From contig SKZA01000381.1 in the NCBI GenBank assembly GCA_007127595.1, positions 1 to 13,832 of the forward strand: a DNA stretch of 13,832 nt, written 5' to 3'. This stretch comes from Kiritimatiellia bacterium (lineage in GTDB: Bacteria > Verrucomicrobiota > Kiritimatiellia > SLAD01). A program made the position numbers and the translations under genes. The number at the start of each line of letters is the position of its first letter. Within the stretch, counting starts at the first letter, position 1. The notes beneath the pieces were generated by a model. The model searched no databases and was not told the DNA's origin. It was given only the letters and a program-made list of their open reading frames with translations. Of this stretch, positions 1-6,677 are shown one piece after another.

Positions 1-52
1 CAGGGTTCGGGGTTCAGGGAAGAGAACGTTCAACATCCAACGCTCAACGTTT

Positions 53-82
53 TTCGCCTTGGGCGAACCCGCCTCCGGCGGG
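53..82. repeat. Two adjacent perfect hairpins
   Basis: TTCGCC (53-58) pairs with GGCGAA (62-67) across a 3-nt loop, and immediately afterwards CCCGCC (68-73) pairs with GGCGGG (77-82), again with a 3-nt loop. The two stems abut with no spacer. A T-run (50-54) precedes the first stem on the plus strand, so read on the minus strand the first stem is followed by an A-run rather than by U on the plus strand. A minus-strand transcript leaving the YkgJ-type gene would cross them, so they could act in 3'-end formation, but no classic terminator U-tract is obvious. Confidence 0.6.
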
Positions 83-198
83 AACGTTCAGCTGTTAACC
101 TTCAAGTATGGGAATTCTCACCCCTAACAAAGAAATTAAACGGCTTTGCCTTGATTAAACGACTTCGCTCCCACCGACTTGGTCTCTGCGGCCTCCTG

Positions 199-228
199 CC
201 TGTCCGCCGAAGGCTTGGCGAAGGCGGG
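199..228. repeat. GC-rich palindromic element (CCGCC...GGCGG)
   Basis: CCGCC at 204-208 pairs with GGCGG at 223-227, with an imperfect inner stem formed by GAAGG/GGCGAA-like segments. The 30-bp unit resembles a dispersed 'CTGTCCGCCGAAG' type repeat that I recall from many uncultured-bacterium genomes; that resemblance is from memory and was not searched. Confidence 0.45.
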
Positions 229-285
229 TTCAAATCCTCTTTGCGAACTTCTGTTCAGATTCTTCCCTGAACCCTGAACCCCTTC

Positions 286-699
286 CTATTCTTTCGCCGT
301 TTTCGGTCGCCGCTTGTAGCGCCAGTCGATTTTCTTGCGGTCCATGTAACGCTCGTATTCTTCCGGCGTCTTGAAGCGCACTTTGTAAGGGGAGGCGAAA
401 AACTCGCAGGTCCCGATCGGCCAGCCGTGGTCGCGACAGATCTGCGGGCGCGTCTCGTATTCGATGCAACGGTGATCATCGGCGAGTGACCGGCAGCGGG
501 TGCGGAATTCGATGTGCCAGCAATTGTCGTGATCGATGAAGATATAGATGTTTTCGTGGAGGAGATACCAACGGATATCGTCGTATTCCTTCTTCGTTTT
601 CGGCGTGTCGATTTCGACGGCCACGTAGCGGCAGCATTTCGCGCCACACTCGAAGCAGGGTAAGGTGTCGTATTTATTCGGATTTTTTCTGGATCCCAT
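286..699 (-). CDS. YkgJ family cysteine-cluster protein
   Basis: A 137-residue protein of the YkgJ/zinc-or-iron-chelating family (Pfam PF03692 type). The N-terminal signature CFECGAKCCRY gives Cys15, Cys18, Cys22 and Cys23. Later cysteines lie in CWHIEFRTRC, the family-like HRCIEYETRPQIC, and GTCEFF. Members are small cytoplasmic proteins thought to bind a metal or Fe-S cluster; no specific reaction is established, and none is proposed. An upstream in-frame ATG at 750 would add 17 residues, but the ATG at 699 is preferred because GGAGGA (708-713) lies 8 nt upstream and the promoter -10 (727-732) overlaps the upstream extension. The C-terminus is basic (RYKRRPKTAKE). The gene is monocistronic and divergent from pyrK. 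Family assignment is fairly sure, function is not. Confidence 0.85.
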   Translation of the reverse strand: MGSRKNPNKYDTLPCFECGAKCCRYVAVEIDTPKTKKEYDDIRWYLLHENIYIFIDHDNCWHIEFRTRCRSLADDHRCIEYETRPQICRDHGWPIGTCEFFASPYKVRFKTPEEYERYMDRKKIDWRYKRRPKTAKE

Positions 700-726
700 T
701 GCGTTTGTCCTCCATATCGCCCACGT

Positions 727-755
727 TGTATACACGATGAGGGGCGTCATGCCAA
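727..755 (-). promoter_or_regulatory. Sigma-70-like promoter for the YkgJ-type gene
   Basis: Read on the minus strand, TTGGCA (750-755) is followed after exactly 17 nt by TATACA (727-732). The predicted start near 720 leaves a leader of about 20 nt holding the Shine-Dalgarno GGAGGA (708-713) before the ATG at 699. The match is strong but not tested. Confidence 0.6.
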
Positions 756-829
756 AAAGTTTTCAGGGATTCGTGATCTGATTTGACCATCGCACCCAAA
801 CGACGCACACTCGCGGGAATTTTAGCGCC

Positions 830-1624
830 ATGCACCACGAAACCGTAAAAGTCGTTCATCAGGATGAAGTGCAGGGAGGATATCGCCTGCTCTGGCTCGA
901 CGCGCCTGGGATTGCGCCCGATGTGCAGCCCGGCCAATTTGTCCATATTCGGATTCCTCATATGGAGGAGTCGTTGTTGCGACGGCCTTTCAGCGTATAC
1001 AAGGCGGATGGGGAAGTATTACAAATTCTATACAAGGGTGTGGGGAAGGGAACGCGAACGATGACCTATCTGCGGCCCGGCGACCAACTGAGCCTGATCG
1101 GCCCGTTGGGGCGCGGATTCCCCGCCTTGTCGGAAGGCCGCTATCCTATTCTGGTGGCTGGAGGTTACGGGATGGCTGCATTATACCTGTTGGCGCGATC
1201 CATGACGTCGCCGGGCATTGCGTTCTTCGGCGGGCAGTCCGCTCCCGACATCTTGTGTGTGGACGAATTCGAAGCGTTGGGCTGGGAAGTGCGTATCACG
1301 ACGGAAGATGGTTCATCGGGCGAGAAGGGCATTGTCACGGATAGCATCGACGCGTGGTGGTCTGCGCGCTCCTCCGGCGGGCCGCCCGTGGAAGCCTATG
1401 CCTGCGGACCGAACGCTATGTTGAAGGCCGTCGCCCGTCGCGCCGTGGAGCATGATTGGCGCGCGTGGGTGTCGGTGGATCGCAACATGGGCTGCGGGGT
1501 CGGCGCCTGCCTGACCTGTGTACTGAAGGTGCGCGATGGCGGCGACGGCTGGCAATGGAAACGGTCTTGTACGGAAGGCCCGGTTTTCGAATGCCGGGAA
1601 ATTTGCTGGGATCTGGAACCCTGA
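830..1624 (+). CDS. pyrK: Dihydroorotate dehydrogenase B, electron transfer subunit
   Basis: This 264-residue flavo-iron-sulfur protein passes electrons from the FMN of PyrD to NAD+ in the class 1B dihydroorotate dehydrogenase complex of pyrimidine synthesis, in the cytoplasm. The ferredoxin-reductase-like layout is clear: FAD-binding RPFSVY at residues 52-57, a glycine-rich nucleotide-binding segment LVAGGYGMAA from residue 108, and a C-terminal [2Fe-2S] site with Cys222, Cys227, Cys230 and Cys247 (CX4CX2CX16C). The length is usual for PyrK. The ATG at 830 has a modest GGGAA (815-819) upstream. pyrD starts 18 nt after the stop, so the two are almost certainly co-transcribed. The stop codon and the last codons fall within CCCTGAA heptamer repeats (1619-1632), so the extreme C-terminus (LEP) is partly repeat-derived. 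Confidence 0.93.
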   Translation: MHHETVKVVHQDEVQGGYRLLWLDAPGIAPDVQPGQFVHIRIPHMEESLLRRPFSVYKADGEVLQILYKGVGKGTRTMTYLRPGDQLSLIGPLGRGFPALSEGRYPILVAGGYGMAALYLLARSMTSPGIAFFGGQSAPDILCVDEFEALGWEVRITTEDGSSGEKGIVTDSIDAWWSARSSGGPPVEAYACGPNAMLKAVARRAVEHDWRAWVSVDRNMGCGVGACLTCVLKVRDGGDGWQWKRSCTEGPVFECREICWDLEP

Positions 1625-1633
1625 ACCCTGAAC
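1617..1633. repeat. CCCTGAA heptamer pair at the pyrK stop
   Basis: Two exact CCCTGAA units (1619-1625 and 1626-1632) span the pyrK stop codon (TGA 1622-1624) and the short pyrK-pyrD gap. The same tandem pair occurs at 265-278 and, in reverse complement and slightly degenerate, at 1-19. It occupies most of the region just before pyrD, which lacks a recognisable Shine-Dalgarno. Confidence 0.7.
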
Positions 1634-1642
1634 TCCAAAACC

Positions 1643-2557
1643 ATGCCTGATCTATCTGTCCATATCGGCCGTCTGAAAATGAAGACCCCCGTCATGGTGG
1701 CGTCGGGGACCTTTGGTTATGGCCCGGAATATGCGGACTTGGTCGACCTGAACAAATTGGGCGCAATTGTGGTCAAAGGGATCGCACGGCATCCGACCAG
1801 GGGCAATGAGACCCCGCGTACGGTCGAGGTAGCCAGCGGCTTGATTAACGCCATCGGTTTGCCGAACCCCGGATTTGACGGCTTTGTCGAACAATACATG
1901 CCGTTCTTGCGTCAATACGATGTGCCTGTGATCGTCAATATCTGGGGAAAGACGATAGAAGAGTATGCGGAAGTGGCGCGCCGCTTTGATGAGGTAGACG
2001 GAGTGCACGCGCTGGAGATCAACGTCTCCTGTCCGAATATCAAGGAAGGCAGTGGCTTGTTCGGTACCGATCTGGATATGTTCCGGCGCGTAGTGGAAGC
2101 TGTGCGCAAGGTGACCGACTTGACGTTGATCCCGAAGTTGGCGCCGAACGTATCTGATATTCGCGCCTATGCACGCGCGGCGGAAGAGTCGGGTGCTGAC
2201 GCGATTTCGCTAATCAATTCGGTGCCTGCGATGGCGGTGGACGTCGAAACACGGAAACCCAAGCTGGCGAATGTGACCGGAGGATTGACGGGGCCGGGCA
2301 TTCATAGCCTAGCGGTAAAGCTGGTCTGGGAGGCGGCGGGGGCCGTTCGAATCCCCGTCATCGGAATCGGCGGGATTGTGACGGCAGAGGACGCGCTGGA
2401 GTTTCTGATCGTCGGGGCATCGGCAGTGGCCGTGGGTACGGCCAGCTTCACGCAGCCGACGACGGCTTTGGATGTGACGGACGGAATTGCCGCGTATCTT
2501 GAGCGACACGGATACGGGGCCGTTCACGAACTTGTGGGAACCATGAGCAGCGAATGA
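1643..2557 (+). CDS. pyrD: Dihydroorotate dehydrogenase class 1B, catalytic subunit
   Basis: A 304-residue FMN-dependent TIM-barrel enzyme that oxidises dihydroorotate to orotate, the fourth step of pyrimidine synthesis. The class 1 signature INVSCPNIKEGSG contains Asn127 and the catalytic-base Cys130; a cysteine rather than serine base marks class 1. Adjacent pyrK makes this the NAD-linked 1B type. Other family segments are MVASGTFGYG near the N-terminus, GLINAIGLPNPGF, the lysine-bearing LIPKLAPNVSD, and the FMN-phosphate site IPVIGIGGIVTAEDALEFLIVGASAVAVGTA. The length matches the family. The start at 1643 matches the usual short N-terminus before VHIGRLKMKTPVMVASGT. No clear Shine-Dalgarno is seen, so translational coupling to pyrK is likely. 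The stop overlaps the next start (ATGA, 2554-2557). Confidence 0.95.
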   Translation: MPDLSVHIGRLKMKTPVMVASGTFGYGPEYADLVDLNKLGAIVVKGIARHPTRGNETPRTVEVASGLINAIGLPNPGFDGFVEQYMPFLRQYDVPVIVNIWGKTIEEYAEVARRFDEVDGVHALEINVSCPNIKEGSGLFGTDLDMFRRVVEAVRKVTDLTLIPKLAPNVSDIRAYARAAEESGADAISLINSVPAMAVDVETRKPKLANVTGGLTGPGIHSLAVKLVWEAAGAVRIPVIGIGGIVTAEDALEFLIVGASAVAVGTASFTQPTTALDVTDGIAAYLERHGYGAVHELVGTMSSE

Positions 2558-4134
2558 AGAAACATCGCATTCTCTTTTGGGCGCTCCTCGCGCTCTTTGT
2601 TGTAGGGGCAATCCTTTGGACCTTTCACGTCCCGTATCGCCCGTCCGAGCTGTATCGACTGATTCCGCCGAATGCGGTGTACATGAGCCATCATGAGCGA
2701 CTCGGGGAGCGATGGGAAGAGTTTCTGGCAAACCCGCTGGCGCGTACATTGTTTACGTCGATGGGGCTTGAGTTGGAAGAGTTGGAAGAATGGACCGACG
2801 ATCCGGAGACGCGCGTTTGGCTGGACAAGTTGTTGGCGCGGGATTTGGTGCTCGTCCACACGCCCGCGATGGGGCCGGGCCGTGACTCGGCTTGGGTGAT
2901 AGCGGGTTGGATTGGCGGCGAGAGTATTCGGCTGCGATGGTTGTTGAGCAGGGGACGGATTGAGGGATTTGAGAAGATCCGGCGCGCCACAGGCGGCTCC
3001 TATTGGCTGGTGAATACGGGCGATGACGTAAAGGAGCATCTTTCGATCAGCATCGTCGAGGGCATGATCGTCGGCGCGTTTTCAAAGGATCCGCATGCGA
3101 TCCGACACATCGTGGACATCTATGACGGGCTTGTGCAAGGGCATCCATTCGCCGACACGCATCCGACGGCGATGGATACGTGCGGGGACGAATACGCGAT
3201 GGATCGCGGCTGGTTCATCGCGCCGCATTATGAAGGCGGCGAGGCCCGCTACTTTTTCGGCTTCTCGCAGGTAGATCCGCGCGGAATGCGCGGCACGCTG
3301 TGCATGCAGCAACCGGGAGAACTGCCCTCCATGCGAACCACCGATGTCGAAATCCCCGCTCGTCTCTTTGGTGGCCTGCCTTTTGCCGTGGTCGGAATGA
3401 ATCCCGAAGCGGGCTACGCCTTCCTGTTGAATCAATTGCCGCCCACGCTGCAAACCATCTTCCAAGGGCTTTACGAAACGAATATCCGCGACGTGTTCAT
3501 GCTCAAGGCCATGGGCGGAGACTATACGGGCACGCTGGCCGGCATCGCCGTTCCCGCGCTCATGGCGGTTTGGCCGGTGGAGGATGAGCAGGAAGCGTTG
3601 GAGGGAATGCAAGCCCTCGTCGATCGACTCAATGCAATGTTCCGCTGGGGGTTGGTGGTGACCGAGACGCGTTCGGGCGGGCGCCCCGTCCATGTCATTG
3701 AAAGCACGGCCGCCACCCCGTATGCCGCATTCCGTTTTCGTGAACGCGTGGCTTACACGGCAGTGGACGGCTGGATCGTGCTTTCGACGCATGCGTTTCC
3801 GTTGATGAGGGTCCTTGATCGTTACGACGGTCCCGAGTCGTTGTTCGAAGCGGATCAAGGCGGCTGGCAACGGGAGGTGCGGCGCGGTACGGCGGCCGCC
3901 TATGGCTATCTTGACCTGGCGGGCGGTGCGCGCACGTTGCGCTTGGCCCTATCCGCGTATTCGATGAAGTTGCTCTTCGATGATCCGCAGGGCTCACGTG
4001 AATTACGTCAGCGCCTGAACGAAGTGCGTGCATGGATAGATACATTGGAGCCCATTGGCGGCGGTCACCTGTGGCTGGACCAGCAGGAGGGCGTGTTGTC
4101 GCTCCGCTTTGCGGTGGGCGATAAAGGAGAGTAG
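2554..4134 (+). CDS. Membrane-anchored protein of unknown function
   Basis: I do not recognise this 526-residue protein. One hydrophobic helix at residues 6-24 (ILFWALLALFVVGAILWTF) after a basic MKKHR start suggests a signal anchor with the rest outside the cytoplasm; there is no lipobox. The body has no catalytic motif I can name. It holds segments such as LYRLIPPNAVYMSHHERLG and a C-terminal GGGHLWLDQQEGVLSLRFAVG, giving an impression of alternating strands and helices rather like DUF3352-type proteins of Planctomycetes/Verrucomicrobia relatives, a loose resemblance only. The start overlaps the pyrD stop by 4 nt (ATGA), so it is translationally coupled to pyrD, and pgpA starts 6 nt after its stop. 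Genes for a cell-surface product inside a pyrimidine/phospholipid operon may simply reflect operon packing. Confidence 0.85.
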   Translation: MKKHRILFWALLALFVVGAILWTFHVPYRPSELYRLIPPNAVYMSHHERLGERWEEFLANPLARTLFTSMGLELEELEEWTDDPETRVWLDKLLARDLVLVHTPAMGPGRDSAWVIAGWIGGESIRLRWLLSRGRIEGFEKIRRATGGSYWLVNTGDDVKEHLSISIVEGMIVGAFSKDPHAIRHIVDIYDGLVQGHPFADTHPTAMDTCGDEYAMDRGWFIAPHYEGGEARYFFGFSQVDPRGMRGTLCMQQPGELPSMRTTDVEIPARLFGGLPFAVVGMNPEAGYAFLLNQLPPTLQTIFQGLYETNIRDVFMLKAMGGDYTGTLAGIAVPALMAVWPVEDEQEALEGMQALVDRLNAMFRWGLVVTETRSGGRPVHVIESTAATPYAAFRFRERVAYTAVDGWIVLSTHAFPLMRVLDRYDGPESLFEADQGGWQREVRRGTAAAYGYLDLAGGARTLRLALSAYSMKLLFDDPQGSRELRQRLNEVRAWIDTLEPIGGGHLWLDQQEGVLSLRFAVGDKGE

Positions 4135-4139
4135 AAGAA

Positions 4140-4649
4140 ATGAACGGAAACGAAAGCGAGGCGCCGGCGCTGAAGCGGGCCGTGGCATTTGTGGCGACGG
4201 GATTCGGGTTGGGCTACAGCCCGGTCGCGCCCGGCACCGTGGGCAGTGTGTGGGGCGTAGTGATCGTGCTCGGCATGGCGGCGTTGGAGCTCGATCTTTG
4301 GCGATTTATTGTAATGTGCGTGGGATTGACATTGATCGCCATCCCGATGTGCGGCATTGCGGAGCAGGTCTTTCAGAAAAAGGACGACCGCCGCATTGTC
4401 GCCGACGAGTATATGACCTTTCCCATCTGCATGATCGGCCTGCCTGTAAGCTTGGAATATTGGTGGGTCCTGCCGCTCGCGTTCTGTACCAACCGCTTCT
4501 TTGATATCCTCAAACTGCCGCCTGCGCGCCAGTTCGAGCGGATTCGTGGAGGGGCCGGGATTACCTTGGATGACGCCGCGGCCAGCGTGTATAGCTTGGG
4601 CGCGAATTGGGCCGTTTTCTGGGTGGCGACGACGTATCTGGGCTTCTGA
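4140..4649 (+). CDS. pgpA: Phosphatidylglycerophosphatase A
   Basis: This 169-residue integral inner-membrane enzyme dephosphorylates phosphatidylglycerophosphate to phosphatidylglycerol. Family landmarks are in order: GYSPVAPGTVGS (residues 25-36), the acidic IVADEY with Asp89-Glu90, FFDILKLPPARQFERI, and GGAGITLDDAAAS with Asp144-Asp145, the equivalent of the usual GIMLDDVLAG. Hydrophobic segments before the DE motif, after it and at the C-terminus fit the known multi-pass topology. The ATG at 4140 is supported by AAAGGAGA at 4123-4130, which lies inside the end of the preceding gene, only 6 nt upstream. It is the last gene of the pyrK-pyrD run. KLPPARQ replaces the more usual K-P-W-P motif, a mild departure. 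Confidence 0.9.
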   Translation: MNGNESEAPALKRAVAFVATGFGLGYSPVAPGTVGSVWGVVIVLGMAALELDLWRFIVMCVGLTLIAIPMCGIAEQVFQKKDDRRIVADEYMTFPICMIGLPVSLEYWWVLPLAFCTNRFFDILKLPPARQFERIRGGAGITLDDAAASVYSLGANWAVFWVATTYLGF

Positions 4650-4672
4650 ACAACGGATGTTGTGTTCTGCCC

Positions 4673-4701
4673 TTGCGCCGGCCCGCGCCCGGTGCTATAT
4701 A
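4673..4701 (+). promoter_or_regulatory. Promoter of the tRNA-His gene (extended -10)
   Basis: TTGCGC (4673-4678), a 17-nt spacer, then TATATA (4696-4701) preceded by TG at 4693-4694, giving an extended -10 (TGnTATATA). The expected start near 4708 leaves about 8 nt of leader before the mature tRNA. A GC-rich block lies in the spacer, similar to a stringent-control discriminator in composition but in a different position. Confidence 0.6.
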
Positions 4702-4715
4702 TCTGCATCCTTGGT

Positions 4716-4793
4716 GGTGGGTGTAGCTCAGTTGGTTAGAGCGTCAGGTTGTGGTCCTGAAAGTCGCGGGTTCGAGTCCCGTCACTCACCCCA
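4716..4793 (+). tRNA. tRNA-His (anticodon GTG)
   Basis: A complete cloverleaf can be drawn by eye. The acceptor strand GTGGGTG (4717-4723) pairs with CACTCAC (4783-4789), with one G-U pair. The His-specific extra G at position -1 (4716) faces discriminator C73 (4790), the identity element for histidyl-tRNA synthetase. The D arm runs through GCTCAGTTGGTTAGAGC. The anticodon loop TTGTGGT (4749-4755) carries GTG at 4751-4753. The T arm is GCGGG-TTCGAGT-CCCGT. CCA is encoded (4791-4793). It lies 66 nt after pgpA with its own promoter and is convergent with the macro-domain gene. Confidence 0.96.
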
Positions 4794-4832
4794 CCTCATG
4801 GATTCGGATAAGATCCCCCGCCGGATTACGGA

Positions 4833-5360
4833 TTACTCGCTCAACGCCGCTTCATGCACTTTCAACGCGTGGTCGTCATACAGGACGAAGCGGACCCGTT
4901 TCACGTGCTCGAGAGCGGACGCCATTTCGCGGATGGTTTGGAAGGCCACTTTGGCCGCGTCATTCATGGGATAACCGAACACTCCTGTGGACAGCGCGCA
5001 AAATGCCATACTGTCGATGCCCTTCCCCTCTGCAAGTTTCAATGCGTTGCGATAACAATCCGCCAAGAGCTTGTCGGACGGTTCGTCTTCGCCATAGACC
5101 GGTCCCAGACAATGAATAACGAATTCGTTCGGGAGATGGTGTCCGCCCGTAATAACCGCTTGGCCGGGGCGAATGGGTGCGAGCGGTTTGCATTCCTCAT
5201 AGAGGCCGGGACCGGCAGCGCGATGAATCGCGCCCGCCACCCCGCCGCCAGTGGCCAGACGCGCATTGGCCGCATTGACCACCGCGCGACAATCGGCTTG
5301 ACGCGTGATATCGCCGACAACCAATTCCAGAGTAATCCCGTCGATGCGATACGTCTTCAT
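4833..5360 (-). CDS. Macro domain protein (ADP-ribose binding/hydrolysing)
   Basis: A 175-residue stand-alone macro domain, which binds ADP-ribose and in many members removes ADP-ribose from proteins or deacetylates O-acetyl-ADP-ribose. The ligand-binding elements are clear: VVGDITRQAD (14-23), VVNAANARLATGGGVAGAIH (27-46) with the adenine/ribose Asn residues and glycine-rich phosphate loop, and CALSTGVFGYP (121-131). It is closest in appearance to the MacroD/YmdB group. The ATG at 5360 is chosen because GGAGG lies 5 nt upstream (5366-5370); an upstream ATG at 5411 would add 17 residues without a comparable site. It is the last gene of the minus-strand run after eboE, 102 nt downstream. It is not a known Ebo component, so the association may be accidental. 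Confidence 0.92.
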   Translation of the reverse strand: MKTYRIDGITLELVVGDITRQADCRAVVNAANARLATGGGVAGAIHRAAGPGLYEECKPLAPIRPGQAVITGGHHLPNEFVIHCLGPVYGEDEPSDKLLADCYRNALKLAEGKGIDSMAFCALSTGVFGYPMNDAAKVAFQTIREMASALEHVKRVRFVLYDDHALKVHEAALSE

Positions 5361-5462
5361 GTCATCCTCCGTTGTAAGTTGACCGAGCCGGGTTCCATCC
5401 ATTGTCAGCACGCGATAGGAGCGAAAAATATTTTGTTGTGGTTTTCCTGCAGGGGCCTGCTT

Positions 5463-6656
5463 TCAACCCAGCCGGGCCATGACCCATTCGTATTCGCGAA
5501 CGATACTGTCGTCAATGGTGCCCGCTTTCAGGGCCTCAGGCAGGACATCGAACGTGTAAGTCTCAATCTCCAGATGGGAACAGACACCTTTGGCAAGCTG
5601 CTTCCACAGGGGGGGATCCAGTAGGCGGGCCGTTGATTTCAGCGGCGCGGCCCCTTCCCAGAACAACGGCACATGATAGTGAACGCGCACGGTTTCAGCC
5701 ATGGGTTGACGCGGCAACGCCGCGAGCGCGTCTGGTAGATCGTTCCAAAGCAAAAGACGTCCGTCCGCGCACTGGGCGTGGACCTGATGCAGATAAACGG
5801 GTTCATCAAACGATCGCAACGCCATGCGGGCTGATTCCGTGTTCAACGCTTCGAGTGCGGCGCTCAGTTGCACCTTCGAGATGCGAATGCCCTCAGCCCG
5901 ATACCTTTCGATGACAGTCGCACACTCCTCAAATTGTAAGGCGGCGTGGCAGGTGTCGATGCATACGCCGAGATGGCGTCGAATCAACTGTTCGGCTTCG
6001 TTCGGGTCCACACCGATGAGTCCGCAGAGATGTGTACGGCCATGTGCCAGAAGCATCTCGTTGAAAAACGACACGCATTCTTCGGTTGTTTCGATGAAAC
6101 AAGCGGGTTCTGGTTCCAGACCGAGGTGTATTTCCCGACCGGAGTTGCGATGGATGGCCGCAAGGTGCGCGACGGTATCCATCAGGTGTTCCGCCATGAC
6201 CTGTTGATCCCGCTCGGCGCGAATCAGCAGTTTATATGCGCCGGGCACGGTGCTGATGCTGCCTTGCACGCCTTCGGGAAGAAGAGCGGCCAGGACGTCG
6301 GCCACGCGCATCGTGTAATCGCGTCGCGCGTCCGTGGTCCAATCGGGTTGATAGACGCGCTCTTTCACATGCCCGCCGTGAAAGCGGCCGAAAGGGAAGG
6401 CATTGACGGTAAAGACGTAAAGGTTTTGCTCGTTCAGAAACGTCCGGAACGTGTCAAGCGTCTCCGGGTCGGATAGTTCGTCAGCGGCTTGCGCGCTCAA
6501 ACGAAGACCCAACCCGAAGGAATTGTCGGGACAGACCCGATTGCGCACGGCCAACGTGTGCGTGCGAATCGCGTCAAAACATTCCGCCCATGATTCCGCG
6601 GGATGCACGTTAAGACAATACGTCAGGTGCCGGCCGGCTTGGTCAGGAAATTGCAT
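5463..6656 (-). CDS. eboE: Ebo system TIM-barrel protein EboE
   Basis: A 397-residue TIM-barrel protein of the sugar-phosphate isomerase/AP endonuclease 2 fold, annotated in databases as metabolite traffic protein EboE. Recognised from HLTYCLNVHPAESWAE near the N-terminus, TVNAFPFGRFHGGHVKERVYQPDW (about 83-106), QGSISTVPGAYK, GLEPEPACFIETTEE with Glu181/Glu183, VCIDTCHAAL with Asp234 and His237, and ISKVQLS (259-265). These acidic and histidine positions are where this fold binds metal. The Ebo system is needed for scytonemin-monomer export in Nostoc punctiforme; the chemical step of EboE is unknown. Immediately downstream of eboD, as in known clusters. The ATG at 6656 has no clear Shine-Dalgarno. 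The gap to eboD holds a hairpin cluster. Confidence 0.88.
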   Translation of the reverse strand: MQFPDQAGRHLTYCLNVHPAESWAECFDAIRTHTLAVRNRVCPDNSFGLGLRLSAQAADELSDPETLDTFRTFLNEQNLYVFTVNAFPFGRFHGGHVKERVYQPDWTTDARRDYTMRVADVLAALLPEGVQGSISTVPGAYKLLIRAERDQQVMAEHLMDTVAHLAAIHRNSGREIHLGLEPEPACFIETTEECVSFFNEMLLAHGRTHLCGLIGVDPNEAEQLIRRHLGVCIDTCHAALQFEECATVIERYRAEGIRISKVQLSAALEALNTESARMALRSFDEPVYLHQVHAQCADGRLLLWNDLPDALAALPRQPMAETVRVHYHVPLFWEGAAPLKSTARLLDPPLWKQLAKGVCSHLEIETYTFDVLPEALKAGTIDDSIVREYEWVMARLG

Positions 6657-6677
6657 TGGGCGTGTGATTTATTGTGG

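Larger units (their letters stand above)
1..285. repeat. Non-coding repeat cluster: 7-bp-period arrays and hairpins
   Basis: No convincing gene is visible here. The stretch is made of short degenerate heptamer arrays with exact 7-nt phase: TTCGGGG TTCAGGG at 6-19; GTTCAAC ATCCAAC GCTCAAC at 28-48; GTTCAGC TGTTAAC CTTCAAG at 86-106; CCCTGAA twice at 265-278. Positions 1-23 and the reverse complement of 261-283 match at 20 of 23 places, so the region is bounded by inverted copies. Between them lie two back-to-back hairpins (53-82) and a further palindromic element (about 199-228). The first array continues off the left edge of the window. It sits downstream of the convergent end of the YkgJ-type gene. 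Function is unknown; replication-slippage arrays or a REP-like element are both possible. Confidence 0.7.

Noticed and set aside
1..285. Possible CRISPR array
   Set aside because: The repeats are 7 bp with no spacers of constant length and no cas genes nearby.
3082..3870. 262-codon open frame on the minus strand
   Set aside because: It is antisense to the 526-residue membrane-anchored gene, which is coupled by overlap to pyrD. The His/Arg-rich translation has no motif.
4716..4793. tRNA-His as an integration (att) site
   Set aside because: I saw no direct repeat of the tRNA 3' end and no integrase gene in the window.
5448..5462. Possible terminator after eboE (GCAGG/CCTGC)
   Set aside because: The stem is short with a very small loop and no U-run follows on the minus strand.
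4854..5624. 256-codon open frame on the plus strand
   Set aside because: It is antisense to the macro-domain gene and the end of eboE, both of which have clear family motifs on the minus strand.
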